Shown: one piece after another, positions 1-13,600 of the stretch
How positions within the stretch are numbered: position 1 is the stretch's first letter
How the letters are laid out: every line of letters begins with the position of its first letter
Origin: Ditylenchus dipsaci
Lineage: Eukaryota > Nematoda > Chromadorea > Rhabditida > Anguinidae
NCBI GenBank assembly: GCA_004194705.1
Contig: SADC01000093.1
Span: forward strand, 124,001 to 188,000
Length of the DNA: 64,000 bases
Direction of reading: 5' to 3'
The notes under the pieces: generated by a model
What the model saw: the letters and a program-made list of their open reading frames with translations, nothing else
The model's database searches: none
Told to the model about the DNA's origin: nothing
Position numbers and translations under genes: made by a program

Positions 1-84
1 TCTTGTAAAACGATCCAAAAAAGTAAAAACTCCAAAAATATCATCATTTCTTAACATCAACTAGTCTGTCTTCAAAAAACAAAA

Positions 85-331
85 GATGAAAAAAAGGCTG
101 AGAGTCAAGTTGTGGACCATCCACTTCCGCATATTGATCATCCACCTAGTACCTCTTTTTGTGACGAACTGTAGTGGAAAGTGGGTAATAGAAGTAGCGG
201 TAAACCAGAGTCAACAGGGCAAGAAAAAGAGAAGAAAACGCCCAGTGAAAAAGACTACTACTCATCCATGTTCAAGATGGTGATCAACTCTAGTGCTCGC
301 CCATTCAGGGGTAGAGGGGACAATCTACTCA
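85..331 (+). CDS. Candidate upstream coding exon, with an in-frame TAG
   Basis: One frame is protein-like from about 85 to 331, broken only by a TAG at 172-174. The part before the stop contains VVDHPLPHIDHPPSTSF. The part after it is rich in Lys, Glu and Ser, with EKEKKTPSEKDYYSSMFK. It lies on the same strand as, and upstream of, the first firm exon of the RhoGAP gene at 1661, so it may be an earlier exon of that gene. I could not find a good splice donor that joins the two in phase. It could also be chance or an exon of a neighbouring gene. No family is recognised. Confidence 0.25.
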
Positions 332-536
332 TTTGTTTTTTTCGCTCAGCTGGTCGACCTTGTTCCCTGCCACCATACTAGGCTGACTCCTGTTTACTCA
401 CACTTTTTCTGTTTGAAAGAAGAGGATGAGAAAAAAAACTTTCCTCTTTTCACTTTTTATATCTTATAAAGGCTAAGAGCACAGAAGGGAACTTGGGAAT
501 AGATTTTAGTTTGAGTGGCTTTGATTTAACTTTGAA

Positions 537-772
537 TTAAAGGGGCATGCCCGTGCGTTCAAAATTGTTGTCCGCCAATGTAAACATTTTTTTAATCATT
601 GGGCTTCTGTTCGGATTTTTAAATTTGGTTTTCTAACAAAACTATTTCTCAAATTAAATTATATGCCTTTTTGTTAGAGAGCCAATAAAAATTTTTACAG
701 GAATCCAGTGATTAGGAAAAAATTTTGAATTGGCGGGCATGAATTTTTAACGCACAGCATTCCCCTTATAGC
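537..772. mobile_element. MITE of the AAAGGGGC/CGCCAATT family
   Basis: A foldback element of about 235 bp begins TTAAAGGGGCATGCCCGTGC and ends in the imperfect inverse. Its subterminal motif CGCCAAT is matched by ATTGGCGG on the other arm. The middle contains two inverted copies of a TTTTGTTAGA motif. Relatives lie at 3229-3442 and 59018-59262. Confidence 0.6.
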
Positions 773-1019
773 TTAAATTTTAACAAATCACTAGGGTAAT
801 ATAATGCAAATCTTTTCGTTCCTCATCCAAGACTTTCCGGGTATGCAATATTTCGTCAGTGAATAGGTCTGAATCGGATAGTCATTTAAAATGGATAAAT
901 TCACGTATTTCCTCTAATTTACAGTATTTCCGGAGATCAAGCGATACCCCCTAATTCAAAATCATGTTCTTAGCGCTTGTTTTTGACCATTTTTTGAAGG
1001 CTTTCCTCAAATAATTTAT

Positions 1020-1497
1020 AATTTATAAAAAGGGGCAATACTTTTTTTTGTCACAGATTGACTTTTTTCTGTCACTGAATTTCTCATTTCTGTCACAGAT
1101 TTGAATTTTCCTTTCCTATCAGCTCTTTATAATAAATTTTCTAACCTTTTTTCAAAGTTTTAACACCATTAGGTAGCCCTGCGATTCTAGTTTCTGGCGA
1201 GGTGTTATTTGCTGCAGCATCGCTGCAAAATGTAGCACAAGAAAGTAAAATTATGAGCCAAATTATTTTTCTGACTTCCTTCATACTTTCACCTATTTGT
1301 GTTATATTTTGCAAGGAAGATGCAAAAATGATACCTCGCCAGAGACTAGAATCGCAAGGCTATCTGATAGTGTAATAAATTTCAAAAATATCAAAAATTT
1401 GAAAGAAAAAGGGAAAACTAAAATCTGTGACAGAAATGAGGAAATCTGTGACAGAAAAAAGTGAGTCTGTGACAAAAAAAGTTTTACCTATATAAAG
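1020..1497. mobile_element. Foldback element with GTCACAGA motifs
   Basis: Two long arms are near reverse complements. The left arm has TTTTTTTGTCACAGATTGAC and further TCTGTCAC repeats; the right arm has CTGTGACAGAAA repeats ending GTGACAAAAAAAGTTTTACC. An inner pair, GCGATTCTAGTTTCTGGCGA (from about 1181) and its inverse near 1336, extends the palindrome. I see no coding capacity. It lies just upstream of the first firm exon at 1661. Confidence 0.65.
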
Positions 1498-1660
1498 TCT
1501 TCAAAAATGGGTCAAAAACACAATGCCACAAATATAATTTCGAATTATGGAGTACCAGACTTGCTGGGCAGTCCGATATCGCCACTAATAATGCACTTTA
1601 AAAATCCTTATCAATATTTAGTAAAAAACATGTTCTCTAACAATCGTTTTCTTTTTCCAG

Positions 1661-4600
1661 GAGCTGAAACAACTCAGCACCCTTCAAGCAGAAAACGATT
1701 GCTGGCTGCGATCCGGTGCTCATTACACTCGCGTGCCCAAAACTCTTCTGGAACACATCATTCAGCCATCGAACGGCGCAGATCTACCTGTTCGGCAGTA
1801 TTTTTCGCGAATAACAACAATCACAGCAAGTTGCGGTTTGCAGAAGAGGACGAGGAACTGGAAAAAGGTCCTATAGTAGACTGTCCGCTGAGTCCACCTG
1901 TTTTTCAAGAAAAAGACAACAATAACCATAAACTAAGACCCAGCAGATCTTCCCTGGACTTCCAGAGTTATTACAACCCGAAGAGGTAGGTCCAGAGTGG
2001 ATCGATGAGGACGGGAAGACAATACTCCATCAGACGAACTAGAAGAGGAGTTGATGAGTCTGGCTCTTGTGCCAATGCCTTATTCTAGAAGCACAGTTTC
2101 CAGTCCTGTTAGTAATCATTACAGCACTGGGCTGAATGGTCCAAGCAGTAGAAGTTGTCCATCTACACCCCAAATGCACAGGAGACGATACTTAAAGGTG
2201 GGTTAAAGTGTAGTTTTGGGTACTTATGTCGTTTACACCACACCTTCATTTTTCGATTTTTCTTGTTCAAAATGACCCAAAATCACTTTCCAAACTCATT
2301 TTTTTCTGCTTAACAATATAGAAGAAGAATTTCCAAACAATTTCTGATAAAAATTGAAATTTGTCAAAAAATTTTGCTCCTAACCCTCAGGGATATATGA
2401 CCTTTTCAATGTATTTTTGACTAGATTTTAGCCTTTTTGAGGCACATGAATGCAAAAGTGATAGAATTTAACAGGTTTTCACTTTCTAGGGTCTACATGG
2501 GTTGCTACAAAGGTCGGTCAAATACACTTGGTATGTCTAAACAACCTTCGTAGGCTTTATAAAGTAAAAAAATTGTTAAAAAACTATCACTCTGGCCTTC
2601 ATATGCCTTAAAAAAACTAAAATCTAGTGAAAAGCACCTTAAAAAGGTCATATATCCTTGAGAAATTAAGAGCAAAATTTTTTGACAAATTTAATTTTTT
2701 TGTCACAAAGTGTTTAGAACTCCTACTATTCTATTGTTAAGCAGAAAAAATGAGTTCGGAAATTGATTTTGGTCATTTTGAACAAGAAAAAATTGAAAAA
2801 TGAAGGTGTGGTGCAAACGACATAATTACCTAGATTTGTATTTATTGGGAAAAAAACTCGACTAATTAGTGATTTTCAAGAAATTGACTCGACCTTTTTT
2901 TTAAATTCACAGGGTAAAAGGCTACTTGGATGTGTTTTCAATCATTGCTCTAGAAATATCACTTTTTAAATTTTAGGGCTGAGACATCGTTCTATAACTA
3001 GAAGTTCAATGACTAGAAAATTTTTCGAATTGGGTGCACCAATTTTGCCCCTTTAAAAAACCATACCCAAGTAACTATGTCTCGAAATAGCCATATACTA
3101 GGAAATTTATATATGATCTAAATTCAGTTTTCACTCCTTATGTCCACTGCCGTATTTCCTCTAATAAAAGACCCGAATCTTTTATTTTTCAACTTCCTAC
3201 AAATTCATAAATCGGAATCAAAAATGTCTTTAAAGGGCCATGACCACGTGTTCTGGATCGTCCCTCGCCAATTCAACTTCTGTACTGATTTTTTAGCTTG
3301 CTTTCTAACAAAACAAGGCCTAGAATTTGATTTTAGGTGTAGTTTTGTTAGAAACCAAGTTAAAACATCCGTACAGAAATTCAATGATTAGGGAATTTTT
3401 GAATTGGCGGAGGACAACCGTTGTCGGAGACGGCAATTTAACTATGAAATCTTAATCGAAATATAGGGATGGAATCTTTCTTTTCTTTATGAGAGCAAAA
3501 TACGGTAAACCACGCAAGCCTCTGTTGAAATGAAAAAATTCACCAAAAAATATACCAAAATGCGAAATTGACTGGTTAGTGTCGACTACCGGAAATCCCC
3601 CTACCATAAATCACATAATTTTCAGGAAGGATCCACCCAGCTGACCTCTCTAAGCACCTTATGCACGCACCATCGATACTTGTTCCTGTTCAACGATTTG
3701 CTGCTTATTTCAAGCAAAAGTGAGTCCCATTCCAGCCTTTTTGTACTTTAAAATATTGACCAAAAAGTAGCAGTGCAGTAATATGGGTGCGAGAAAAGAC
3801 CAGATTTAAATTGGGGAATAAATAGACCAGCTTCCCTGATTGTCACCTCCCTCCCTGCTATAATGGACGGAAGCATTGGAGAGAGGGATAGCAAAACTGT
3901 TGTTGAAGGGTGGTCTCCTCTCCCTCACCATTCATTTACATTCTGTGATTTTGGTGGAATTAAGTGTGTTGTTTGGCTCGCTTTTCTTTTTTTGTTGTGC
4001 TCAACGTGGGAAAATTTTGATTTGTTGAATTTTGTCTGTTTCAGCGTGTATTTAGATTTTGGTAATAGCTCGTAGCATGGCTTTTCAAAACCTTTGAAAA
4101 ATGCTCATTTTCAGTTTTCTTAATTTAGAAAAGTTTTCCTATGTTAAGCCCTCACTGTGACCTTGGAATTTCGGCGTATTTTTTTGCGTATTCTTGTAGA
4201 GTGTGCCCAAGTTCTCCGTTCACCGAATTCGGCTCTCCAGCTCTAAAAGCTATTAAGAATCATCAAATGACCCATGGGCCAGTTATCAAAAGCCATGATG
4301 GATATCGAGGTGGTTTTAGAACTTTGGAATGCCAATTGTATTACTTTTAGTGACCTTCAGAGCTAAGGAGCTAGAATCACAAGCGACTTGAGAACGCTCT
4401 GCAAGAATACGCAAAAAAAACCTTAATCGAAGTCGCCCTAGGTCCCAGTCAGGGTCCCTTCCTTGTAAAAAATTATGATTTAAAAACTTTGAAAAAAGTG
4501 GTAGGTTCAATTCCTCATCTGAACGTGGATCATTTCCCCAACCCTTTTTTTTAAAATTGACCTTGTTTTAAATGCAAATCACATGCCCAACGAATCTTTT

Positions 4601-7600
4601 TCCTGGGTTTTGGTTTTGAAGCAGCGTAGGAGGAGGTGGAAAAAATGCGCAGAAGTATAGGGGATGTTTGCCCAGTTTTGGATTTCAGAGAGATAGGTAT
4701 CACCTTCTTTACCTGCCTCCTCATCTGTTGTTGTTTATCCCGGCCGCAAAACAAGTCAGTAGAAACAATAGGTGGATAGGCAAAGGAGGTAGTGGAACGA
4801 GTCAGTGTTCCTAGGTCAATAGTACCTGATGGCATTCTTGTTTTACGGCTACTTGTCTGGCTGTGTCACTAAGATCAAGGTGATAAGATCACTTCGATGT
4901 TGTTCCTTGTTTTCTTATGTTGAACTAGGTACGCGTAACGCGATGTGGTATCGCTACTTATTCCCTTGTTTTGTTAATGAGCCAATTCATGTCCAAGATT
5001 TTGGTGTGGCGGACAGGGCTGGGCACGGCCCGGGCCGGGCTGAAGCTTGCGGCGGGCCGGCCTTGAAAGCTCCGGCCCGGGCCGGCCCGGTTAGGCCGGG
5101 TTAACTTACAGACAACTGAAAATTCCACTATTTCAAAGGAATTTTTTCACCGTTTAAAGGGGCGTGATCGTGCCCGATGGGGAGAAAGGCGCGAACCAGC
5201 AGTTCTTTGCTTTCTCGATAAATTTTTACATTCGTTCTCGTCTAGATTTTTAAATTTTCTGTCTAATTTTTAAAAGCAGTAAAAGGTCATCTACATCAGA
5301 TTTGACGCAGAACGAGTGAAAAATGGACGATTCGAAAAATTCGAAAAAACTGCTGGTTCGCGCCTTAACGCACGATCATGCCCCTTTAACAAATTTTTGC
5401 ATTCAAGCGCCCATTTATTATACATTTATTACAATTGAATATTCGAACTCCTAGGTTCGAATCCCAGTGGGTGCAAACCTTGTTTATCTCCTTTTTTTAT
5501 TCCCTTTAGATACAACTTTGGCGTCAAAATAATCCTCAGGATCTTGGCTATCTAACAAAAAATTTTCCGGGCTTTTCCGGGCCGGGCTGGGCCGGGCCTG
5601 ACCCTTGTCCGGGCCGGGTCGGGCTTTGGAAAACGAGGTCCGGGCCGGGCCGGCAAAATCAAGGCCCGTGCCGAGCCCTGGTGGCGGATAAAATTTTTGA
5701 CATCCCTTTTACAAAAAAATTTTCCGTCCGTATTTTTTAAATTTTTGAATACCGTATCCTCTTTACTTATCAGCCATGGCATATAATTAGAAAGCCGCAG
5801 TTTTTAAACTTCAACTGGTCTAAAAAAATTATTTTGAAGTTTATAAGCCCAGTGAAAAGTGCTTATTAGATTTTTAAAATGTCTAATAGGCACTTATCAC
5901 AGAGATGAGAAATTTCACAAAAACACATATTTTAGAGCACTTGAAATAATGATGGCCGATAATTGAAGAGAACAGTAAACAAGTAGTGAGTCTTTGTAGT
6001 GAGCCTGACCAGGATCTTGCCTTATCCAATTTTGTAGCAATGAAACTCAAAATCTGGTGGGAAAGGGGTAACTTTTCAAGTTCAACAAACAACACTGCCA
6101 AAACCATCTTCACGAAAAAAAATTACCAAACATCACTTCAAAACAACCCAAAACAAGCTTAAATTTCCGCGACTCAATACCTTGTTAACATTCATAAATA
6201 CTCAAACCCGAAAACATCTAAAACCAACCCTTCCGAAAGCCCTGATACCTTCTTCCAGCCGGCCAACATCTAGTTTTAAAAAACGCCCCCTCAGAAGCCG
6301 GATTACATTGAATACTTCATTCGCGCAAGCGCTCTGGAAATTACTGCTTAGTATTACTAAAACATCACTGAGCAGTACAGCCTCCATCAGCTATTTGTAG
6401 GGGAAGTTGTGTGAGGGGCATTGACCGACTGGAATAATGGGCAAAATCCGAGGATAATGGATTTATTGGGGCTTTGCTAGCTTTTTGTAGTACTACCCTC
6501 TTTTGCTCCAGAAGAAGACTGCCGCACTTAGAGCTAATAAGCATTTCTGAGGGGGATGACAGCAAGGGCATCTTATTGGCTAAATGCTTGCACAGATTTC
6601 GTGGCATATTTTGACGACGCTATATTATGCTTTTGGGTGTTGGTGTGTAATTTTTCTTTAGTAAAATGAACTGAAATCGCCTTGATTCAATATGAAACTT
6701 TGTTCTGGTCGATTTTAAAGTACTTATTGGCGCAAGTATCATATACCCTCCCCAATAATTTTCACTTAGGCTTAGTTTCAGGTCCTGCCCGATACTTACA
6801 AATAACATTCGTCAAGTTTTGTAGAAAAATGATAGCTTAAGACACTTTCAAAGAATTGTTGAAGTGGTGTGAGTGTATGACACTTTTGAGGGCAGTAGTA
6901 GGTCGCACGCGGTCGGTTAATCGACCCGGTCGGTTAACCGAAAATCGGGGTTTTTTTAGGAAATAAACTGAAACCGAAATATCAACAAGCACTGGATAAA
7001 AGGGCCTTGGCGAAAAACCGGCAAACCGGCGGTTAACCGACTGGGTTCGATTAAACCGAAACCGAAAACTGGGTTTGCCATAAGCTCGGTTTAAAAACCG
7101 ACCGACTGAAAAAAACCGGAACCGCGCGACCCTCGGCAGTAGCTTCCATTTACTAAAGTATTTTCAGAGGTGAGAACTCATACAAACTGAAGGAGAAAAT
7201 CAGCTTGGATTTGATCTGGCTATCTTCGAACAATTGTACTCATTCATTTTTGATTGGCTGGCCTGTATGCAACAACTACATAGCACACTTTAGGTATGGG
7301 CCTTTTAATTTTTTGTGTGTAAAGTATGGTGTTGATTCCTAAAATTTGGTTTTTGAACATTTACTTGGTATTCTGGCATTTAAAATATCTTTCCAGAATT
7401 TTTAAATGAAATTTAAAAAAGCTTAGTTACTTAGATATGACGTAAATCAGCAATTAACAATCTTGTTTTCGAAAAAAAACTAAAATAATAATACCCTGAA
7501 ACAAACTTTTGTAGTTGTGAAAGTGAGAAAAACGACTGGTTCAACAAGCTGAACGAGTGTATTCGTCGACGACTACTACGCCCCAAGTCAACTTTTATTG

Positions 7601-10600
7601 GTGTAGCTGTGAGGATAGAAGGCAGACAACAGGTAAAAATATTGGACCAGCCCAAAAACATGAAAGATACTCAAAAATAGAGCACTCCTTCACTCCCTTG
7701 TTTTCATTCAATTCATTAAAAAAATGACCCAAATCCCGCCTAAACTACTCGTTTTCGCTAAATACGATAAAAGACACATTTCTAAACATTTTTACGCTAA
7801 AAATTTGATTCTAAAGTTTGATAAGACATTAGCAGTGTTGTGCGTTGAGCTCTTTTGCGAGCGAGCCGAATGTCTATATAAGGCGAGCCGGTACTTTTTG
7901 GTTACCTCTTCAATTCCCTTGACATTTCTACCTTAATTTCTTTACCATTTCCATGAAAAATAAAGATCCATTCATGAGCTTCTCGTATCAATTGCCGGCG
8001 TATATAAACCGAAAACGCCAAAAAAATAGTTAATTTTATGTTAGGAGTATGGAAATGTAATAAAATACGAGATTAAAAATGTTGCCCGTATAACCGAAAA
8101 GTAGCGGCGAGCCATATGGCTCGTTGGGTCACCAGATTTTTATATTGCGCTTGGCTCGTGCAAGCCAAATAGACAACACTGCTCGTTAGATCCATGACTA
8201 GTACTTCAAAATGATTAAGCTAGCCAAGTGAAATTGCAAAGAAAAACACGAAAAGATGTTTTCATACTGAAATCACCGTTAATCTTCATACAGTCGACTC
8301 TCGATTTAGTGTACACCGGATTTAGCATACACCTCGGTTTAGTGTACACCTGGATTAAATCATTTTGGCCGGCGGTTAATTAAAATGACTAGAATGAACC
8401 CTCGATTTAGTGTACATCTGGAGCCGGTCCCCATGGTGTACACTATATCGGGAGTTGACTGTATAAGGCCATCGCCAATCGATAATACACCTTTTGAATT
8501 TGCCAAACTTTCATTTTTTCACACTTTAAAGAAGGGGGAAAAGCCGTCTACGTTTGAAAATGTGGCCTCTGAAGCGAGATTCAAGATTTTGACGTAAAAT
8601 ATAGAAAATTATAAAGATTTCGCTCTCAAATAAAGGAAAAATCTTCAAATAAAGGACGTTTCAGAGCCCTGACTTTAGCCGAAATTTGTATTTTCTAGAA
8701 ACTCTCTTAAAACTTTTAATGTTACAGAAGCTTAGGCCCTACCTTGACGTTCCTGGGCAGGAACCTGTGTATTTCGTATGTAAAATCCTCAAAAGTATGT
8801 CAATTTCAATATGACTTGCAGTTCTTTGTATCGATCGGCACTTTTGCAAAAGACATTCTCAACTTAATCAACAAAGACACTTTGATTGACATCATTTCGC
8901 AATTCCCCTTTTTGCACACCTCGGCATGCATATAATCTGGCATCATCAAGGGAATCATTATTTCTTCTTTTTTTTTCACATGTCCAACTGTGGTCTGTGT
9001 AATCCTATAGCCAAACATAAATATTTAGGTCCATCACCACTAAATTTTGACCCAAAAATATGGGTAAATAACATGTTGTTTACTAGTTATATTCCAGACT
9101 ATCCGCCAAGAAGTGCAGAACGGTAAAAGAGCTGCCGAAATAATCCAGGAATTGACCGGCAATCTGGACTTGCCAACTCTGGACCCTCATCTTCAACATT
9201 ACGGTTGGGGTTTGCCTTTTTTCTCTTTAAAAAAGCATGGAAGATCTATTTCGAGTGTTTATAATGGTGCGTAGACGTTTGGTTCTATTTGTGCCAAATT
9301 TTGAATTCATGCCTCTCTTTATTTTGAGTTTTTGTACTTTGGAACACACGTTTGAGCCTGCCATACGGTGTGCTGGCCTGCACTGAGCCTGAGGCTTTAC
9401 TTAAATTTTAAAAAGTCCAAAAAATTCATTTCACTATGGGAACCTGGTTTTTCTAGCGAATTCCAACTGGTTCCCAGTTAAAAAGCTTTCCCACTGGATT
9501 CCGACTGTTAATCCAGTGGGGATATCTACTTCCCAGTAGATCCCTACTGGTAACCCACTAGATCCTGTTTACCACTCAATTACCACCATCAAAATGGCAC
9601 AACAAGTACCAAACACCCATATCTCTTTATACTAGGCCTCAAGACAAATTTAAACTTGTCAAAATTTAAATGTGGAAGTCCTGAAAGTTTTTTGCCTATT
9701 TTGTTGAGAACCCCAATAATTGCTGGAAAAATACCATAATTTAAGAGCTTAAAAGATACAATGTGTGAGAATGGACCAGTGCCTGGCCATGACGAAAAAT
9801 TAAAATTTTCTTTATTCTTATCTTGTAGCCTGAACTCTGGAGAGCTAAAAACGGGTGAACTCTTTTTAAAATGATACTATAGGAGCCGAGTAATAATCGT
9901 TTAAAGTTGGTCGGTTATCCGGTGACACTTTTTTCACTTCTCAACTTTAAATGCCTTTATATCCAAGTTTTCACCATTAGCCCCACACTCATTATAGCTT
10001 TTTTTACTCCATATTAAAAGAAATTTTAATGTGTATAGGGTTTTTCAAAATTATTTAGAAAATTTGGCCAAACACGTACTTTTTTAAAGTAACTCGTAAA
10101 ATTTCAAAAAAGAATTTGATGCAAAACTTTTTTGTACTAGGAAAAACCTTTTATTCTGACACCGGATTCGTGCTCAGCATGGTCGATTTGCATGTGAAAC
10201 TGCTTTAACATCAAAGAACTCGCCTTCTAATTTCAGATGCCGCTCGAGACAAAAACATTTAAAAGAGTTCAAGGAATTCAATATAAGCACGCGGAATCTG
10301 AAAATTTGAAGGCGACTTCTTATATGTTAAAGCTGAGCACGAATCCGGTGTCAGAATCAAAGGTTTCCCTAGTGCAAAAAAGTTTTGCATCAAATCCTTA
10401 TTTTTGACATTTTACGAGTTACTTTAAAAAAGTACGTGTTTGGCCACAGTTGCCTGAGTCGAACTAAGAAAACAGACTGTGAAAAGTGTCCTAGAGAAAA
10501 ATTTATCACGGTTAAAAAGTGTTAGAAAAATTTTATACACCCTGTACTTTTCGAAATATTTCAGAACTCGGGTTTGAAACCGGCAAAGATATCTCTGCCA

Positions 10601-13600
10601 ACCATCCATCCAACAATCCAAACATTGCTGTTAACAATAGTGGGTCTTCTTCTCTGTTCCATCAGCACCTGCACAGTCTGAGCAGTGGGAGTAGTGCGGT
10701 GTTAAGGGCTCTTAACGGCGTTGAGGTAAATATTACCAACATCCTTTGCAACACACAACCAAATCCAATTGCAGAACGTTTACGCCATCTTGATGGACCA
10801 CGTGTCTGGTCTGGCTTTGTCGGAGACACAGTTAACCCAGCTGGACACCTGTCCTATGGTTAACTGCAGGCTTGTGCTCAGACAGACTTTGAATAGTGGC
10901 GGGTCCTCCAGAAGCTCCAATGCAGCTCTGAGCATAGTCAACCAGTTTAGGTAAGATGAATACTGAATCGAGGTTGAGTCACCGATCGGTTTTGTTGTAG
11001 AAAAGTGTTGAGCAGGACAGAATCTTCATCCAAACGACTGTTTGGGCGCCAACTTGAAGGTCCATGCCTCCTCAGCCTGTCCTAACTATGATCGATTTCT
11101 TGACCATGAATGGAGCAAGTATAGAAGGTATTTTCAGGTGAGAATTTTTTTTAACAGTTCCGTCTTGCTCTAAACCTGATACAGATTACTTCTGCCTTAC
11201 TTTTGAAAACAAGACAGCGAACTTTAAAAATATCAATGAACGCGCATAAAGCTTCCAAAAAAAAGACTGGTGTTTCCAGACCCTGATTTCTCAAAACGCA
11301 CGGACATGCCTCTTTAACCTCTTCATATAACCGCTTTGAGATTTCTTTCGAATAAGCCTATGCAAGCTAATACTTGGGTACTTCTTCGGCTGACATCACA
11401 CCTTCACTTTTTGCATTTTGTTGATTTTTTGTGTTTTCAATTCAAATTTTTAATTATTTCTGCTTTCGAGCTGTCATTTTTTTCTCTCTCTTGCTTTCTC
11501 GTCACCTTTTTGTGTTTTTTGCACATTTATTAAGCGATTTAATGAATGTTTTATCGTTTCCAGATGGATGAATTGCGCAATTTCAACCTCGCCAAGCTCT
11601 ACGACAAGTTTGTCTGGAGAAGAAAATTCGCTGGAAATGATATTATGTTTTATTTGTGGTCACAAATTGCTGTGTTGTATGCTTGTGAATAAAATATGTA
11701 TTTAACTGTGCAAAAAATTCAGCAAAATGAAAAAATTGAAGGTGTGATGTCAGCCGAAGAAGTACCAAAACTTGAACTTAACTATTTGAACAAGTAATCA
11801 CCTTCTCACCAAACACCTTGTTTTCTGAAAGATTGTTTCTGGGACTGAAGCCTGTCTAAAAGACTGAATATTCTTTTTCCGTGACACTTCTTTTTGTTAA
11901 CTGTTGCAAATTTCATAGATAAGGCACATTTTTAAAACATTCAGGAAATCTCCTAAGCAGGCCACAGTGCGCGTTCTGAAAACACAGCTGGATCATGCCC
12001 AAGTGCCCGATTTCCATCAATTTAACGTGCACGTCACTGCTTCCCTGCTTAAAGTAACTAAAACCACTTCATAACCTTTTTCACCGACACTCTTTACAGG
12101 AGTACCTGCGAAGCATTCCTGGCCAGTTGCTTATCTCCAGCAACTACAACCTTTGGATGGATATTTGTGAGGAGGGGGATGACGAAAAAAAGCTGAAAAT
12201 GTGTCGCAATTTGCTCAAGTTGCTTCCCGCCAGTCACACAGTGTTGTTAAGGAGTATAATACGCCTTCTACGTCAAGTAGCTGCCAGTGAGCACTCTTCC
12301 AAGATGAATGTTAGATCTTTGGCTGTGTGCATAGCCCCAAGTTTGCTGGAGAACCCAAGTAAGTGCTAGATCAGATTATCAGAAATCTGGGTGTCAGAAA
12401 CATTTTGCGTCACATACCTATCTGGGAAAACGCCGAAAATATAAATCCAAAAGAGTGATGAAAACGACAAAAGACCAAGCAATTATGCTATTTTTGAAAA
12501 AAAAGTTCCGAAAAATCGAAAACTAAGTCAATAATCAATTCTGAATCAGAACGTTAAATATCTCATAATTGACGCATTTGGTGGGTGCTGATGTTGATTG
12601 TTGTGCAGAGTGGAAGTGAAGGATTAAGTTACAGGCTATGTATTCCGTTCAAAATCTCTTTTGCTCGGACAAATTCTTTTGTGTGGTTGGTGGATAAACA
12701 TAATACTAAAGACATCACTTAAATCTTATAGTTCAGACCAGGGACAAAGGGATCCAATAATTTAGGGCAAATGTCATCATCATCTTAATTGAATTGATGA
12801 TGCAAATTAGGTGACAAGCCAAATTAGTGGATTATAATTGATGAAATTAATAAGGAATGGGCATATATATTTCTAATTTAGAATGGTGGCATAATTTAAG
12901 ACCGTAAATATTATATTTAATCGGGATTGAATATATTACAAGTGATGAAAAATTCTGTACAAGATATTGGCGCAATTAGAAATGTTTGTTTAAAAAATAT
13001 AGTTTTCACTTACAGTCGAACCTCGATAACCGACACCCTGAGTTCGGTCCCTTGGGGTGCCGGCTTATCGAGGTTCGACTGTATTTTTAAAAAGGAGAGT
13101 TTGTCATTTTTCGACGTTGGAAAAGGCATTTAATCTTTTGTGTCAGAAAAAACAACAAAAAAAACAAATTTTTAAAGAGACAGATGCTGGCTCTGGTTTA
13201 TCTTTCCTTTTTTTCAAATTTTATTTTTTACATCAAATATAGTTCATCCTTAGTCATTCTGTACATTGGAGTGAAATTTTATAAAAACTCAATGGTCACC
13301 GCTGCGAATTTTTTACAAAGTCTCCCTCATTATCTTTAAAAAAACCTTCATTATAACAAAACCTCAAGGGTTTTTCTTATGTATTTCGATTAAATTTTGA
13401 TCCGTGCATACATTTGATTGTGCATACGCTCAAAACTAATTATTTCAGACATTGTGGATTCAGCCAAACGAGTGCCCGAACTAGCCATCTATTTGATAGA
13501 AAAAGCCGCTGATCTATTTGACAACTTTGCCGAAGATGGTCTTCTACCCAACTCCAGTGCCCAGCAGCAAGCGGACGAGAACAGTCGCAGGTTGCATCTA

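Noticed and set aside
4829..5782. GC-rich ORFs with Ala/Gly/Pro/Arg repeats near 5 kb
   Set aside because: They come from the CCGGGC repe­ats of the hAT MITE ends.
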